NCBI GenBank assembly: GCA_014529385.2
Contig: CM043963.1
Span: 71,564,412 to 71,628,411, forward strand
Direction of reading: 5' to 3'
DNA length: 64,000 nt
Origin: Adiantum capillus-veneris
Lineage: Eukaryota; Streptophyta; Polypodiopsida; Polypodiales; Pteridaceae
In this document: in pieces, positions 1 to 11,690 of the stretch
How the letters are laid out: each line of letters opens with the position of its first letter
Numbering within the stretch: the stretch's first letter is position 1
Translations under genes and position numbers: made by a program
Notes under the pieces: generated by a model
Told to the model about the DNA's origin: nothing
Database searches by the model: none
The model's input: only the letters and a program-made list of their open reading frames with translations

Positions 1-864
1 TAAGTTTAGTAGTTTAATCTTTTGTAGGAATTAACATGTTAAAAATTTGAACTTATTTCTTGTTTATCATGAGTAGTTAGTAGTGGCTTTTGGCTAAATC
101 AAATACATGGCCTAGCTAGCTTGGTTGATGGGTGACTTTTCTTAATAGTATAACCCACATTTAGCATGTTCCAGGCTTATGGTGTAAGCACTAGCTCTTA
201 ACTCAATATCAATTAAACCATATTCTTGTGAAAGAGGACAAACATCAATAAATAAATTTAAAATGTTAAAAGAAAATTAATGAAAACTGTGTCCAAAAAA
301 GGGATTGACAAAAAGGTGACCCTGATAGTAAGCAATAAAATCTTTTAGGTTTTGTGAGTGTTATATGTGGCCTCACACCTTATTGGTCCTTTTGGTAGGT
401 GGGGGGAACCACCTTGGCACACATTGTCAGGGCCCCAAGCCGATGCCCTGGGTTGATAAGGGTTAGTCATCTATATGGTAGGCTGGTGGACTTTTTGAGA
501 CCCTCCTTGTGATTACAAGGAGCCAAGAGTCGTAGCTTGACCTGTCTTGGGGTGGTCACCTAGTGACATGATTTTTATTACTTTTTCCAGCAAATTAAAT
601 GAATAGTCTCTTTGATGTACTTCATTTGGTGCTTATGATGTTATGTTAGTATCCAATCATGTTAGCTATAAAGATTTTGGTTATCCTATTAGGTCAATAC
701 TTTTATTTTCTAAGTAGTGACGTTGTGAATTAGGTTTAGTCTGATCTCTTGCTTGTGGCTTACTACTAATAAGCTCATAATCTTTTATGCTTTAATTTTT
801 CCAAAAGTTGATGATTTCTAAGCTACACTTAGTTGGGTATTGATATGTCCTAAACCATGTGTAC

Positions 865-866
<2 letters not shown>

Positions 867-910
<44 letters not shown>
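867..910. repeat. (TG)n microsatellite
   Basis: An uninterrupted TG dinucleotide run of 44 bp, followed directly by a short GA stretch. Confidence 0.97.
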
Positions 911-912
<2 letters not shown>

Positions 913-1912
913 AGGGAATCACTTAGTTAGTATGTGTCCGATATGCTCTTTTCATGAGCTTGTAGTAAGGTAGAGTACTTAGATGGAGCACAAGAGACAC
1001 CATTTATGTATGTGTAGATTCCCATGTTTGATCCATGTTTACACATGGTTCCCTCCATGACCTAGTTGTGTGATAAAGCTCTCCGTATTGACACATTATT
1101 GTATTGTGTTTTGTGTGTGCACACACACACACATGTGCATGCATTTACGTGTATGTTTTATGTGAATGGTAACGAGTGTGCTAGAGCTACAAAGTGGTTG
1201 AAACCAGGGATGATATTTATGAATGGGTATTGTGCAACATGGCACGTTTTCTTTTCATTTAAATAAGAATAACCAAAAATTACATTTGGAGCATTAAAAT
1301 ATAAAACATTTAATCAGATTTCACAAAAAATTACTAACAATGGATATCTTGATTTGGCTAGCTTTTGGAGTAATGTTTAAGCACCTTCAAAGCCAATTTT
1401 CTCCAAATTCATGCTTCCAAGCTGCAATCAAGCACCAATTAATCATAATCAAAGTCATTAGTCCATAAAATTGGTTATTTGAACACAATCAAGCGCAAAT
1501 TCTTGAGACAACAAGCAGACAATCAGTTAACAAAATTTCCATACACTTGCACACTCAATTAAGCATCTAAAAACATTATTAGTGCAATTTTAGTACAAAA
1601 ATCATTGTGCATAATTTTGATTAGTTCAATTTACTCGCTGGCTAATTGCCAAAATCTTTGCAGCGTAATAGCTTGAAAATTGAAACTAATAAAATGGCTA
1701 AAGTGTCCTCAATTTCCTTAAGGGTCCTTAGCTCGCTGTAGACAAGTACAAGATCAAACTAACTATATGAGGTTTATAGAAGAGGCTTTCGTGCGGCACG
1801 AGATGCCCAAGGGACAAAAAATGCCAAAAAGGAAAATTTACACACTTTAGAGTCCAAAGTGATCTGCAAAACTTGAAAATGACAACACAAGTTTAGAGTT
1901 TACGAGTTGATT

Positions 1913-1914
<2 letters not shown>

Positions 1915-1943
<29 letters not shown>
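1915..1943. repeat. (CA)n microsatellite
   Basis: An uninterrupted CA run of about 29 bp. A second, imperfect TG run lies at 2057-2079, close to the left edge of the direct repeat that follows. Confidence 0.95.
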
Positions 1944-1945
<2 letters not shown>

Positions 1946-2069
1946 AATTGAGCATCAAGGTATGCAAATGAAGCATCTAGCGAGTTCAAGTAAAAACTAA
2001 AACAATTTGAGAATGATTAGTGACACACAATATTATTACAAGGGTAGTGTATAGTTTGTGTGTGTGTGT

Positions 2070-2440
2070 TTGTGTGTGTATTTTATGATTTAATCTTAAC
2101 CACAATTGGAATCATATGCTTAAGTACAATTTAGATTGAAATTTCAATACAAAATAAATAATCTTTATGATCATAAATTACAAAAGAACATAGAATTAAT
2201 CAGTTTTACAAAGATAAATTCACAAAGAAATTGGATTTTGTAGGAGATGCTTTTGCCACAAGCATTCCTAGCTGAGGGATGAGAGACTCACCTGCCAACC
2301 AACCAGACAACACATAGCTAGAATTAATCATGTATTGAATGGGTGACAGGTGTGAAGCCCCCCCCATCCACATGTTATAGTTGTCACATCTAGCAATGTG
2401 CGTAGCATCTTGCATTCTCCAATAATGAGGTAATTTATCC

Positions 2441-2487
<47 letters not shown>

Positions 2488-3550
2488 AGTTGAGAACATC
2501 TTCTCAAGACATTGAATTCACAACAAAAATGTTATTGTGAATATGCATGTATCTATAAATGCACAGGGTGTGCCCATGGAACTTATAGATTTAAACCCAT
2601 CACCACATTTGTAGTATATAATCCCCTAATGTATTTATTACAAAACCCTAAATTTTAATCTTGTATGGATTAAAAAATAAACCAATATACATATGCACTA
2701 TGTCAAAATTTCTTATTGTGTGTTTGTGTCTACGTGTGTGTGTGTGTGTGCGCGCATGCGTGCATGCCAATTAGAAGTATATTTAATTATAATCTCTAGC
2801 TTTTCTTACTTACATTTGAATGAGTAATTGTGTGTGCACACACGCACACATGAATGCATATGTGCACAGGAGTATAGACATGTGCATGCATTTTTGTAGG
2901 TATAGTGTGTTTTCAAGGGAGGGGGTGTTTTAATTTGCACGTGCACGTGTGCGGGTGTGTGCACACATGTACGTGCACATGCATGCATGCACCCTTGGGT
3001 GTGCGAATACATACAAAAACATTTGTATAAAAATTGCAACAATTTCTTCACAGAATTTCAAATTGATGACTAAATGATGAATTAAACAACACCTATGAAG
3101 TTGTAGCAAGAAGTAATGCCATGTTGGAAATCATCTCTAGGACTGTGATGTTCAAGGGGTACCTTGATGATTGATATAGTGCTACAATTTATTGGCTTCG
3201 TAACATATGTAGCTATCATAGAATTATGCTAAATTGAAAGTAATCAAATAGTCTTTCAAGATCTACTATTATGTAGTATAACTCAAGCTTGTGTATACTC
3301 AAGGCTCTCTTGGTTTGCAGCCATCACTCTTCTTCTCCTTTTATCCTCATATGTCCTCAATCTATTGAAGAGTAGAGTGACCTATTATTAGACACAACAA
3401 TTTCTGTTTTGCATAGAGACAATATTGTAAGAGTGTGTGTGTACACATGTGAGAAGGAGAGAGAATGATAAAAGACAACAAAGATGCATCTGTTTCCTCC
3501 TCTTTTAGCAATACCCTTTTCTTTAAAAATCAATGTCTAGGAGGGAGTTG
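2070..3550 (-). repeat. Left terminal direct repeat of the 2-9 kb element
   Basis: It matches 7885-9432 in the same orientation over almost its whole length. Shared blocks include 2094-2320 with 7907-8115, 2494-2560 with 8389-8455, and 3300-3535 with 9183-9420. The main differences are microsatellite lengths and scattered substitutions, including some small indels. Inside lie a 42-bp GA run (2444-2485) and mixed TG/CG-rich stretches (2720-2765 and 2820-3010). ORFs across it translate to His-Thr or Cys-Val dipeptide runs and are not genes. Confidence 0.8.
2444..2485. repeat. (GA)n microsatellite
   Basis: An uninterrupted GA run inside the left terminal repeat. The matching position in the right repeat has about twice the length (8216-8297). 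Confidence 0.97.
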
Positions 3551-3739
3551 TGTGTGTGTCCAAAACTTGTTTGGTATGCATGAGAGCTAGAGGGAGAAGT
3601 TTATAGAGGGTAGGGAAAGTAGTTTCCCATCTCTTGTCTTTGTTTTAAAAGAAAAAGTGTAGGTGATGGTCCAATATGTTTCCTTGTCAATGCAGCCCGC
3701 TACATTTCAAAACAAGTGAAATACATTCAAAAACGTATT

Positions 3740-3863
3740 CTTTGATATCCTATTTATACCATTCCAATTTGTGTAGAAAGAAATTGAGAACTTTTTCAAG
3801 GCTTTGATATCCTATTTATACCATTCCAATTTGTGTAGAAAGAAATTGAGAGCTTTTTCAAGG
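3740..3863. repeat. 62-bp tandem duplication
   Basis: Two adjacent copies of a 62-bp unit (starting at 3740 and 3802), nearly identical, in the non-coding 3' part of the 2-9 kb element. Confidence 0.9.
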
Positions 3864-4007
3864 CCTTCAACGGGTGCACTTATATGACTTTCTTCTTTGT
3901 GCATCTAGTGAAAAGGTAGTTTGAATGAGCCTTCAAAATGCAAACTAGGGCCACCATTCAAATTTGAGGGTTGGGTGGAAGTCACATCCAAAAAGTTTCC
4001 TAAGAAA

Positions 4008-4029
4008 ATAATAATAATAATAATAATAA
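4008..4029. repeat. (AAT)n microsatellite
   Basis: About seven AAT trinucleotide repeats in the non-coding 3' part of the 2-9 kb element. A GT run follows at about 4087-4104. Confidence 0.95.
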
Positions 4030-4131
4030 GATACCCACCCAAAAAAAGGGAGTTTTCTCCTAACTTTGAGAGTTAGAGTGTGTTTTGTGTGTGTGTGTGT
4101 GTGTTTTTTTTTTAATTTAAATTTTTTAAAT

Positions 4132-4388
4132 ATCAAAACCTAGTGTGTGTGTGTGTGTGTGTGGACGTATATGTGTATTGTGTGTGTGTACATGTGCAAA
4201 TCATACTCTTACCATTTTTGTGAATCAAATAAATTGATATAAGTTCAAAATTTATTGATACATTTTCATATAATAATAGTAAAAAATAATGGTGATGGTC
4301 TAACTCACTCTCTTATGTGTGCATGGGCGTGATGCATTTTGGTATATGAGGTCTTTTTTGGTTTATTGTGTGTGTGTGTGTGTGTGTG
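4132..4388. repeat. Dispersed repeat bounded by GT arrays, copy 1
   Basis: A ~250-bp sequence that recurs at 15906-16174. In both places a unique core is bounded on each side by a GT/TG array. The shared sequence starts at TCAAAACCTAGTG and ends in the second GT array. A C-homopolymer (about 4450-4462) lies just beyond this copy. No coding potential. Confidence 0.85.
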
Positions 4389-4552
4389 GCCCTCCCCCGT
4401 CTCTAGGGAAAGGTCAACATGGTGGGGGGTGAGTCCACCATGTGGACCTCCCCCCCCCCCCCAAGAAATACTATTAGCATATCTTTATCAATCTTTAAAC
4501 TAGGAAATTCATTATGTTTCAAAAATTCAAGAATGTTACTTGTAATTCTATT

Positions 4553-6003
4553 TTAATTAAAACCATTCTTTGTAAACAATGATATAAGATGCATTACATC
4601 CGTGCATGCTATTGAGGTGTGTGATGCATTATAAATAATTGGCATTACTTGAGATATACACACTTTATCTGCCATTTTCTTAGGTATATTGCTAAAAGCA
4701 TGTATAAATGAGACACTTGAACAAGAAATAATTTCTTTTTTCCAAGCTGTCAATGTTTCATAATAACCAATAAAGGGTTGAGTAGGGGAAATATAAGTGT
4801 TCAAGTAAGTGGTATCATAAGTGTTTACGGTATTCTTTATGGTAATGATATCCAATGGGTATATGGTACCCACATCTGTGTGATCAGTGTGATTTGTAAG
4901 TCCTAAACTTTGCAACACAAATTCATTGTTAATAAACAACAAGTCATCCATAAACCTAAATGAGAGAAGGAAAGCTTTTAGTCTATTACTATAATTTAAT
5001 TGCGACAGACGCCGAATAAAATCTAACTCAAACCATGCCAAATACAAATTACACCACAATGGGGAGCAAGAATATCCCATAGGGATTACCTTAATTTGTT
5101 TGAGTACATTGAAACCTAATTTGGTATATCAATTACCGAAGACAAATGCATTGATGCTAATTAAATCATCAAAATGAACAGATATCTCTTTTTGTTTCTT
5201 AGTGAGAATATAAGTGCTTCTAGATTTTTTAAACCATTTATAACCTAAGGTATTTATTACTTTCAATATTTTTTAAAGACGCTCAATCAATCTATTGGGA
5301 CCATAATGAGGAATAGCTTTATACCACGATTTTATATCAAAATTAGTATGTATGCTAAAGATTGTTTTAGGTAAACTAATTAGACAATCATATTGATTTT
5401 GAATAATCCATTAAGCATTGGTATGTATGTATATATTTTGATTTGTAAATAATCAATGTATTCTATAAGGCCATTATTTATTGTCTTTAATAACTTAGTT
5501 ATAAGTGATGTAACATTGGAAAACATGCATCCATGTGCATTAGTGATCCGACAAAAGTCATTGTTGTGAATTTTAAAATTTTCCATTAGGTATATAAATG
5601 AATAATGCAAAGGTAAATCAATATTATTATTCAGAGAGAATTTACAAATGGCTTCAAATATAGTATTTTTCTCTACCATGGAGTATTCAAATTCATTAGA
5701 AGATATCCTTAATTTTGTGGCATTTCTAATGAGGTTTTTACAAATAAAAGTGGGTGTTTGGGCTGACTTATCTAATCCACAAATGAAAAGACGAGTAGTA
5801 AGATAAGCAATCTCATCTAATAAATCTTTATTTCTATACCAAGATTTTTTATTTTGTCTGTGATTGGGAAAAATGGCAAAGAATTCTCTCATAACTACCT
5901 TTGTTATAAATATATGATGTGCTACAGAGTCATTGATGCACATTAATTTACACACTTTTGGCCAACAATCACATAATTCATTAATGATTGCTTTGAAATT
6001 CAA
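4553..6003 (-). pseudogene. Reverse transcriptase domain, Penelope-like or related, broken
   Basis: The RT core can be read in order on the minus strand. A fingers region (5380-6003) contains GLDKSAQTPTFICK. Motif A follows at about 5330-5300 as KSWYKAIPHYG. Motif B is MGYSCSPLWCNLYL at 5080-5040, and motif C is FRFMDD with the catalytic DD at about 4950-4943. A tail resembling IYP...YLN...SNIP...ISQ comes last. These fit a family I know mainly from invertebrate and protist RTs, with FRYIDD and SNIP...YISQ signatures. Damage: the frame shifts after the stop at 5380, and two further stops (TAA near 5270, TGA near 5137) lie between motifs A and B. Catalytic Asp residues survive but the frame does not. 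Copia (YVDD), gypsy and LINE (FVDD with Zn finger) RTs elsewhere in the window look clearly different. Assignment specifically to Penelope-like elements is inference. Confidence 0.65.
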
Positions 6004-6157
6004 TGGTTCATATGGAATATGATTTAAGCCTTAACTAACCACTTCTTTAAGCAATGGATGTCTACATATCTCTTGGTTGTAGTTACTACATGGCAACCAT
6101 AGTTATCAAAAGTTTTGAGAAATGGTTTGAATCTTTTTGAAGTGGAACAAATACATT

Positions 6158-7778
6158 CTACTGTGGGAAAGAGAAGTTGCAAAAAGTTTCTAAGGGTTTG
6201 TACAGTAAGATGGATAAGTTTTTTGTGTATTTCCATGCAAACCCAATGTTTAATTCCTTAAATGTTTTGTTAATATTAAACTCTTCTGAAACCTCTTTAA
6301 GCACACTTTCAGGGGATAAGAAATCAAAGAACTTATAAACAAATAGGACATGAACAAATCTCTTTCTACGTTTCTTCTTAGTGGAAAAAGAGAAGAGATG
6401 ATTAGCTTTTCTAGTTAAGAAGCGAACTTGTTCATCATTATCATTGAAATCCAAATCTTTCAAAGTTTCTCCCAATTCCTTTGATCCACGAAATTGTCTT
6501 GGCTTTTTTTGGTAGCAGATTTCATACTTCCAGGGGTATAAGGAAGCCTTTTGAATGAGTTTTTGTTTTTAAAAGGCTTAAGAATAGACTCAAGGGTGTT
6601 TGCAATAGGAGTATTTACTACCTTTGGGAGTAATGGAGTATTGGGACTATAGAGGACTAGGCAACAGACTGCCTCTAACATATGCTCATGAAACCAAAAG
6701 TATACAATAAGAGCAGTTCTTACCTCAATGGGAATAGTTCTTACCCACCCAATGAATGCATAGACTTGTGCTGGTCCAGAAGAGAATGAGAAAAATTTGG
6801 GTAAATTCTGGAAGACAAACCATAAAAGATGTTCTAGCCAAAGGATAGAGGCTATGCAAGATGAGTTAGGTTCCGACCTCTTGCATTGACATTTTAAAAA
6901 GGATCTAAAGGTACTCCAACAATTCTTAAGGAAATTTTTTGGGTCCTTGGATTTGTCTTGGTTAATGGGCCCTTTTGTTCGTGCTATAAGTGCCAAATTA
7001 GAGCATTTAGAAGAATCTATATCAGAAAGCTTGATTTGGCTAAGCTCAAAAAAGAAATCAAAAGATAGTAAGTGATTTTCTTGGATAGCAGTGGCTTTAC
7101 AATTCTCTACAAGATCAGGGGAGATGCTACAAATAAGGGCTAAGGATTCTAGTGAGAAAGCAGCCCTATGATTGATGAGCTCAAAATCCCATAGCTTGTG
7201 ATCAAGTCGAATAGAGTCCAATTTGACTTGTCTTGGAGGAAGTAGAGGAGCTAAACTAGAGAAGGCTACATAGATGTTTTTAGAAGGAGATAATTCATAA
7301 GAATGAAAAGCTAGACTAGACAATGCTTCTTTCTCTTTAGGGTCCAATAAGTCTAAATCCAAGAGAGGGTTGAAAACTTCCACTTGAGATTTAAGCTTTA
7401 TAGGAATAGATGGAATACCATTTATTTGTAAAAGCTTATTTACAATATTAGGTAGGGATGAAAAGTAAAAATTTAAATCACATGAATCTTGGCAATCTAT
7501 TAATGATAACGAGATTAACAGCTTATTAAATTCCTCAAGACAATTAGTGGGGTTTTTTTGTGATGTTACAAGAGAAATCCAATCATTTATAGATGCAATG
7601 TTAAGGGCAGATAGGGTTTTGTTTTCACATGCTAATTTTTCAAAATCTAGGAGTTTCTTGTGAAAATTAGGGCCCTTAAAACAAGATAAAATGCATTGTG
7701 TACCAATGGGAGGAATGGGAATAGGAGCTTTAGTAACATCATAACTAAGTTTAACCAATGATGTAATCCATTTCTCCT
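6158..7778 (-). pseudogene. N-terminal region of the 2-9 kb element polyprotein, unknown function
   Basis: An open stretch of about 430 codons (7778-6460) is followed after an apparent frameshift near 6465 by about 100 more codons (6475-6158), including a basic run KKKRRKR, and then by a 70-codon stretch (6236-6024) leading into the RT fingers. There is no in-frame ATG at its upstream end; the frame is simply open from a TAG at 7779-7777. I recognise no domain: no zinc knuckle, no GIY-YIG motif, no protease DSG, no endonuclease motif. Cys are scattered. Being continuous with the RT and on the same strand, it is most simply the N-terminal part of the same protein. It could instead be a separate ORF1. 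Confidence 0.5.
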
Positions 7779-8212
7779 AAATTATACAAGTAAACAGTTA
7801 GCTCTCTAAACAAATTTCAACTAAATTGACACTTAAGCATATGATACTAGCCCCACCGACCAAAGGCTAGTTAGGAAACATGGATGTGTGTGTTTTATGT
7901 TTTAATTCTAACCACAATTGGAATCATATGCTTAAGTACAATTTAGATGGAAGTTTCAATACAAAATAAATGATCATAAATTACAAAAGAACATAGTATT
8001 AATCAGTTTTACAAAGATAAATTCACAAAGGGATTGGATTTTGTAGGAGATGCTTTTTGCCACAAGCATTCCTAGCTGAGGGATGAGAGACTCACCTGCC
8101 AACCAACCAGACAACCAATTCATAATCTATTGAATGGGTGACACGTGTACATCACCCCCCATCCACGTGTTATAGTTGTCACACCTAGCAATGCGTAGCA
8201 TCTTGCATTCTT

Positions 8213-8215
<3 letters not shown>

Positions 8216-8297
<82 letters not shown>
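8216..8297. repeat. (GA)n microsatellite
   Basis: An uninterrupted 82-bp GA run, the longest GA array in the window. It is the allelic position of 2444-2485 in the other repeat. Confidence 0.97.
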
Positions 8298-8298
<1 letters not shown>

Positions 8299-8817
8299 AA
8301 AAAAAAATCACCATTTAATAGAGATGATTTTTATCTTGATAAGTAGAACTTCCAACAATCTCTTAGTTTGTAATCACACATGTAGAGAACATCTTCTCAA
8401 GACATTGAATTCACAACAAAAATGTTAGTGTGAATATGCATGTATCCATAAATGTAGAGGGTGTGTCCATGGAACTTATACATCTGTAGGATATAATCCC
8501 CTATTGTGTTTATCACAAAACCGTAATTTTCAATCTTGTATGGATTTAAAAATTAAACCAATATACATATACACTAGTCAAAATTTCTTATTGTGTGTTT
8601 GTGTGTGTGTTTGTGTGGTGTGTGTGCGCGCATGTGCGCACATGTCAATTAGAAGTATGTCTAGTTATAATCTCTAGATTTGCTTACTTACATATGAATG
8701 AATGATTGTATGTGCACAGGCACACACATGAACTCACATGCGCACAAGAGTATATACATGTGCATGCATTTTTGTAGGTATAGTGTATTTTCAAGTGAGG
8801 GTGTGTTTTAATTTGCT

Positions 8818-8845
8818 TGTGTGTGTGTGTGTGTGTGTGTGTGTG
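8818..8845. repeat. (GT)n microsatellite
   Basis: An uninterrupted GT run followed by an alternating CG/TG stretch, in the right terminal repeat. Confidence 0.95.
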
Positions 8846-9516
8846 CACGCACGTACGTGCACACACACACGCATGTACCCTTGGGTGTGCGAATACATAT
8901 GAAAACATTTGTACAAAAATTGCAACAATTTCTTCACCAAATTTAAAATTCATGACAAAACGATGAATTGAACAACACTTGTGAAGTTGTGGCAAGAAGT
9001 AATACCATGTTGCAAATCACCTCCAAGACTCTGATGTCCAAAGGGTACCTTGATGATTGATATAGTGCTACAATTTATACTTTAGTTGGGCTTCGCAACA
9101 TATGTAGCTATCATAGAACTATGCGAAATTGAAAGTAAGCACAAGCTCTACTATGTAGTACAACTCAAGATTGTGTATAATCAAGGCTCTCTTGGTTTGC
9201 AACCATCACTCTTCTTCTCCTTTTATCCTCATATGTCCTCAATCTGTTGAAGAGTAGAGTGACCTATTATTAGACATAACAATTTTTGTTTTGCATAAAG
9301 ACAATATTGTAAGAGTGTGTGTGTGTACATGTGAGAAGGAGAGATAATGATAAAAGACAACAAAGCTGCAATCCGTTTCCTCCTCTTTTAGCAATACAAC
9401 TTTCTTTAAAAATCAATGTTTAGGGGGAAGTTTCACCCATTAGGAACAATATGAACCCCCAAAGGGCCTTGTAAGAGGAACAAATCAAATTTTAGTCAAC
9501 AATAGGACATAAAATT

Positions 9517-9539
9517 GGGGGGGGGGGGGGGGGGGGGGG
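9517..9539. repeat. Poly-G run
   Basis: 23 consecutive G on the plus strand. The matching site in the second block copy (about 17131-17148) has shorter G runs broken by a C. Confidence 0.9.
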
Positions 9540-9802
9540 AAGAGGGGGGCATGGATATCCCATATCTACATACCTCAAAACTATATCTTGTAGCATATCT
9601 ATGGAAAGATCTCCGCAATGCAATCCAAATGTACCATTGGCCGACAAATTTGAAGTTAATGTGCTCATGTTATGGGAATTTGAAAAAATGTAAAAATTGG
9701 TGGCACAGTGGCCACACCCCCATTCTCATTGGTGTAGAGAGTATATATTCCAAAATTATCTTTGACCCTAAAGGGCCCATTTGGGGTCCATATTTTCCCT
9801 AA

Positions 9803-11690
9803 TGATGGCCCTAGTGGAAGAGGTGATTGATGCTAGCGTCAAAAGGGGACTACCCCATTCATAGAGTTCTGGGATAATCTGAAGACCCTTATTGCACGTA
9901 TGTCCAACATGGCCCTAGTGAAAGGGGTGCTTGATGCTAGCATCAGAAGGGGGCTAATAAAACCTATCCCTAAGATGGCCTAGTGAAAGGGGTGCTTGAT
10001 GCTAGCATCAGAAGGGGGCTAATCAAACCTATCCCTAAGAAAATATGCTACTCCCAATTGAAGCACTAGAGACCCATCACCACGATGAATGTAGCTTATG
10101 AAATAATTTTTAGATATGTTGCCGTCAAGATCTCTCCCCACATAGATAAAGTTCTAACTTTGTACCAACATGGATATATCAAGGGAAGATCCATATATGA
10201 CAATATATTGACTATGGTTGGCATCAAATATGTAGACTTCACAAACCAAGAATGCATCGTCTTGCCACTTGACCTTGATAAAGCATAGGACAAATTGCCT
10301 GGTCCTTCATAGAAGCCCTAATGGAAGCACTGGGGTTTGGACCATGGCTGTGTCAGCTAGTGCACACCCTTGGGATGGGCAGTCACTTGGAACTATTGTT
10401 TAATAATAGAACTATGGGTGCCTTTGAAGTCAAAAGATCTATCAAACAAGGTTGTCATCTAGCCCTGCTTTTATTTGCCATCGGGTCTCACCCCCTTGAC
10501 ACCATGCTGGAAGCCACTACTACAAGAGGGGAGATTCAAGGCTTGTACTTACCTACAAGCAGCTTCTGGCCAAGCTATTTGCTAATGACTCGTTGATGTT
10601 CTTGAAAGGCAGCCACTAGATCCTTCGAAAGGCTCTAGAGATAGTTCAAACATTTTCCACCACCGCACGATAAAAGTGAAATATCAGGAAATCAAGACTG
10701 ATCTTGCTATGGATAATGACGCGTTCAACCCTTCTAATGTTCGGAAGATTTCATCCCTAAAGGGAAGGTATTTTTCCACCTAGGAGCCCCACTTGGGGTA
10801 GACTTCACTAATAACAAGTAGAGGTTCCTAGGAGCCCCACTTGGGGTAGACATCACTATAATAACAAGTAGAGGTTCCTATGTGTCTTGGACAAAGTGTA
10901 GAGAAAGATGCATCGGTGGAAGTATGTGCTTGTTCCCTTTTAAGGGAGAATACATGTGATTAAGTTGTTTATGATCTTGTACGTTTCCTTCACGGGCCCT
11001 CTATAGAAAACAACTAAATACAACTGGAAGGAATTCTTGAAACTGGTGACAAAATTACTTTGCAAGAATTTCACCAAAGCCTTGATCCCCTAGCAGTGGG
11101 CCAAACAAAAAAATGTTGAGAGACCTAAAGAGCAAGGCGGCCTTGGGATTCTCAACCCTGAAGTGTGTCGAGGTTCAATGTGCTAGGAAGATTGATAACA
11201 AAGGATTGAGATATCTAGCTCAACTTTAGGATGGCCGCACCACAATGTGGAAAGAAGCAAAGCAATTGATGGCTTAGTTTCTCCTCAAAAGATCTAAAAG
11301 CCTTTTAATCAAAAGAGCCATTCTATATCTGAATGAGGTTTTCATCCCTATTTGTGAGTTTGAAATTGAGTGGAAAGCCTTGCGGTGGCCTATAAACAAA
11401 AATTGTCTAAATTGCAAACTAAAGGAATTTACTTTAGCTTGATGTCTACCAAAGATTGTTCTCCCCTCTCAATAAAGACACGCATAAGAAATGGCCCGAC
11501 TTGAGGTGGGGAATGATAGTCAATAACATTTGGGACCACTAGTGGCCACAAGCAATGAAGATATTTCTATGGAATGTGCTTTGCATTAGCCCTATCTTCA
11601 TTTTCCCAAAAGATGTAGTATGAAGTGGACCACAAAAGCTGCTATGGACAAGCTACAATTTGTAATAACTAGCTCGTACAATACTAGCCT
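9803..11690 (+). pseudogene. LINE (L1-type) reverse transcriptase remnant
   Basis: Translations match the LINE ORF2 at 60-61.6 kb in order. First come an EFWDNL...MALVKGVLDAS...LIKPIPK segment (9860-10030), then ISPHIDKVLTLYQHGYIKGRSIYDNIL (10130-10210) and LDLDKA (motif A, about 10270). A thumb-like RSIKQGC...LLFAIGS (10435-10490) and a degenerate catalytic box reading FANDS in place of FVDDS (about 10575) follow. Last are WNWKEFLK-like and GGLGILNP-like segments (11020-11160). Many stops and frameshifts. A 65-bp piece is tandemly duplicated at 9910-10040 and a ~50-bp piece at 10780-10880. It lacks the endonuclease and the zinc-binding C-terminus. Confidence 0.8.
9910..10040. repeat. ~65-bp tandem duplication inside the LINE remnant
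   Basis: Two adjacent near-identical copies encode ALVKGVLDASIRRGLIKPIPK. A more diverged relative starts near 9803. The same duplication is present in the second block copy (17510-17640), so it predates the block duplication. Confidence 0.88.

Larger units (their letters stand above)
1..2069. other. AT-rich non-coding stretch, no gene recognised
   Basis: No convincing coding region is present. The only ORF over 60 codons (1066-1266) runs through a CA/TG tract and has no recognisable motif. A more GC-rich patch at about 370-560 contains a perfect 8-bp stem with a 4-base loop (503-522); I could not assign it to a family. The rest is AT-rich sequence with microsatellites. Confidence 0.6.
2070..9432 (-). 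mobile_element. Retroelement with LTR-like direct repeats and a Penelope-like or related RT, decayed
   Basis: Two ~1.5 kb direct repeats (about 2070-3550 and 7885-9432) flank an interior whose minus strand encodes one long broken protein. In element orientation the order is right repeat, N-terminal region (7758-6158), RT (6003-4553), about 1 kb of non-coding DNA, left repeat. The RT lacks copia, gypsy and LINE signatures. LTR-like direct repeats (pseudo-LTRs) are known for Penelope-like elements, and that is the best fit I can offer. I see no integrase, RNase H or GIY-YIG endonuclease. The outer boundaries are approximate, because both repeats start in GT-rich DNA and I could not define a target duplication. 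Confidence 0.55.
7885..9432 (-). repeat. Right terminal direct repeat of the 2-9 kb element (5' side in element orientation)
   Basis: Direct-repeat partner of 2070-3550, in the same order and orientation. It contains an 82-bp GA run and a 28-bp GT run that are shorter or different in the partner. It ends at about 9432, just before the 6.45 kb block begins at 9439. Confidence 0.8.

Noticed and set aside
2806..3051. Cys/His-rich ORFs at 2806-3051 and 8684-8995 (minus), 1066-1266 (plus)
   Set aside because: They translate alternating TG/CA/CG DNA; the His-Thr and Cys-Val runs follow from the dinucleotide repeats.
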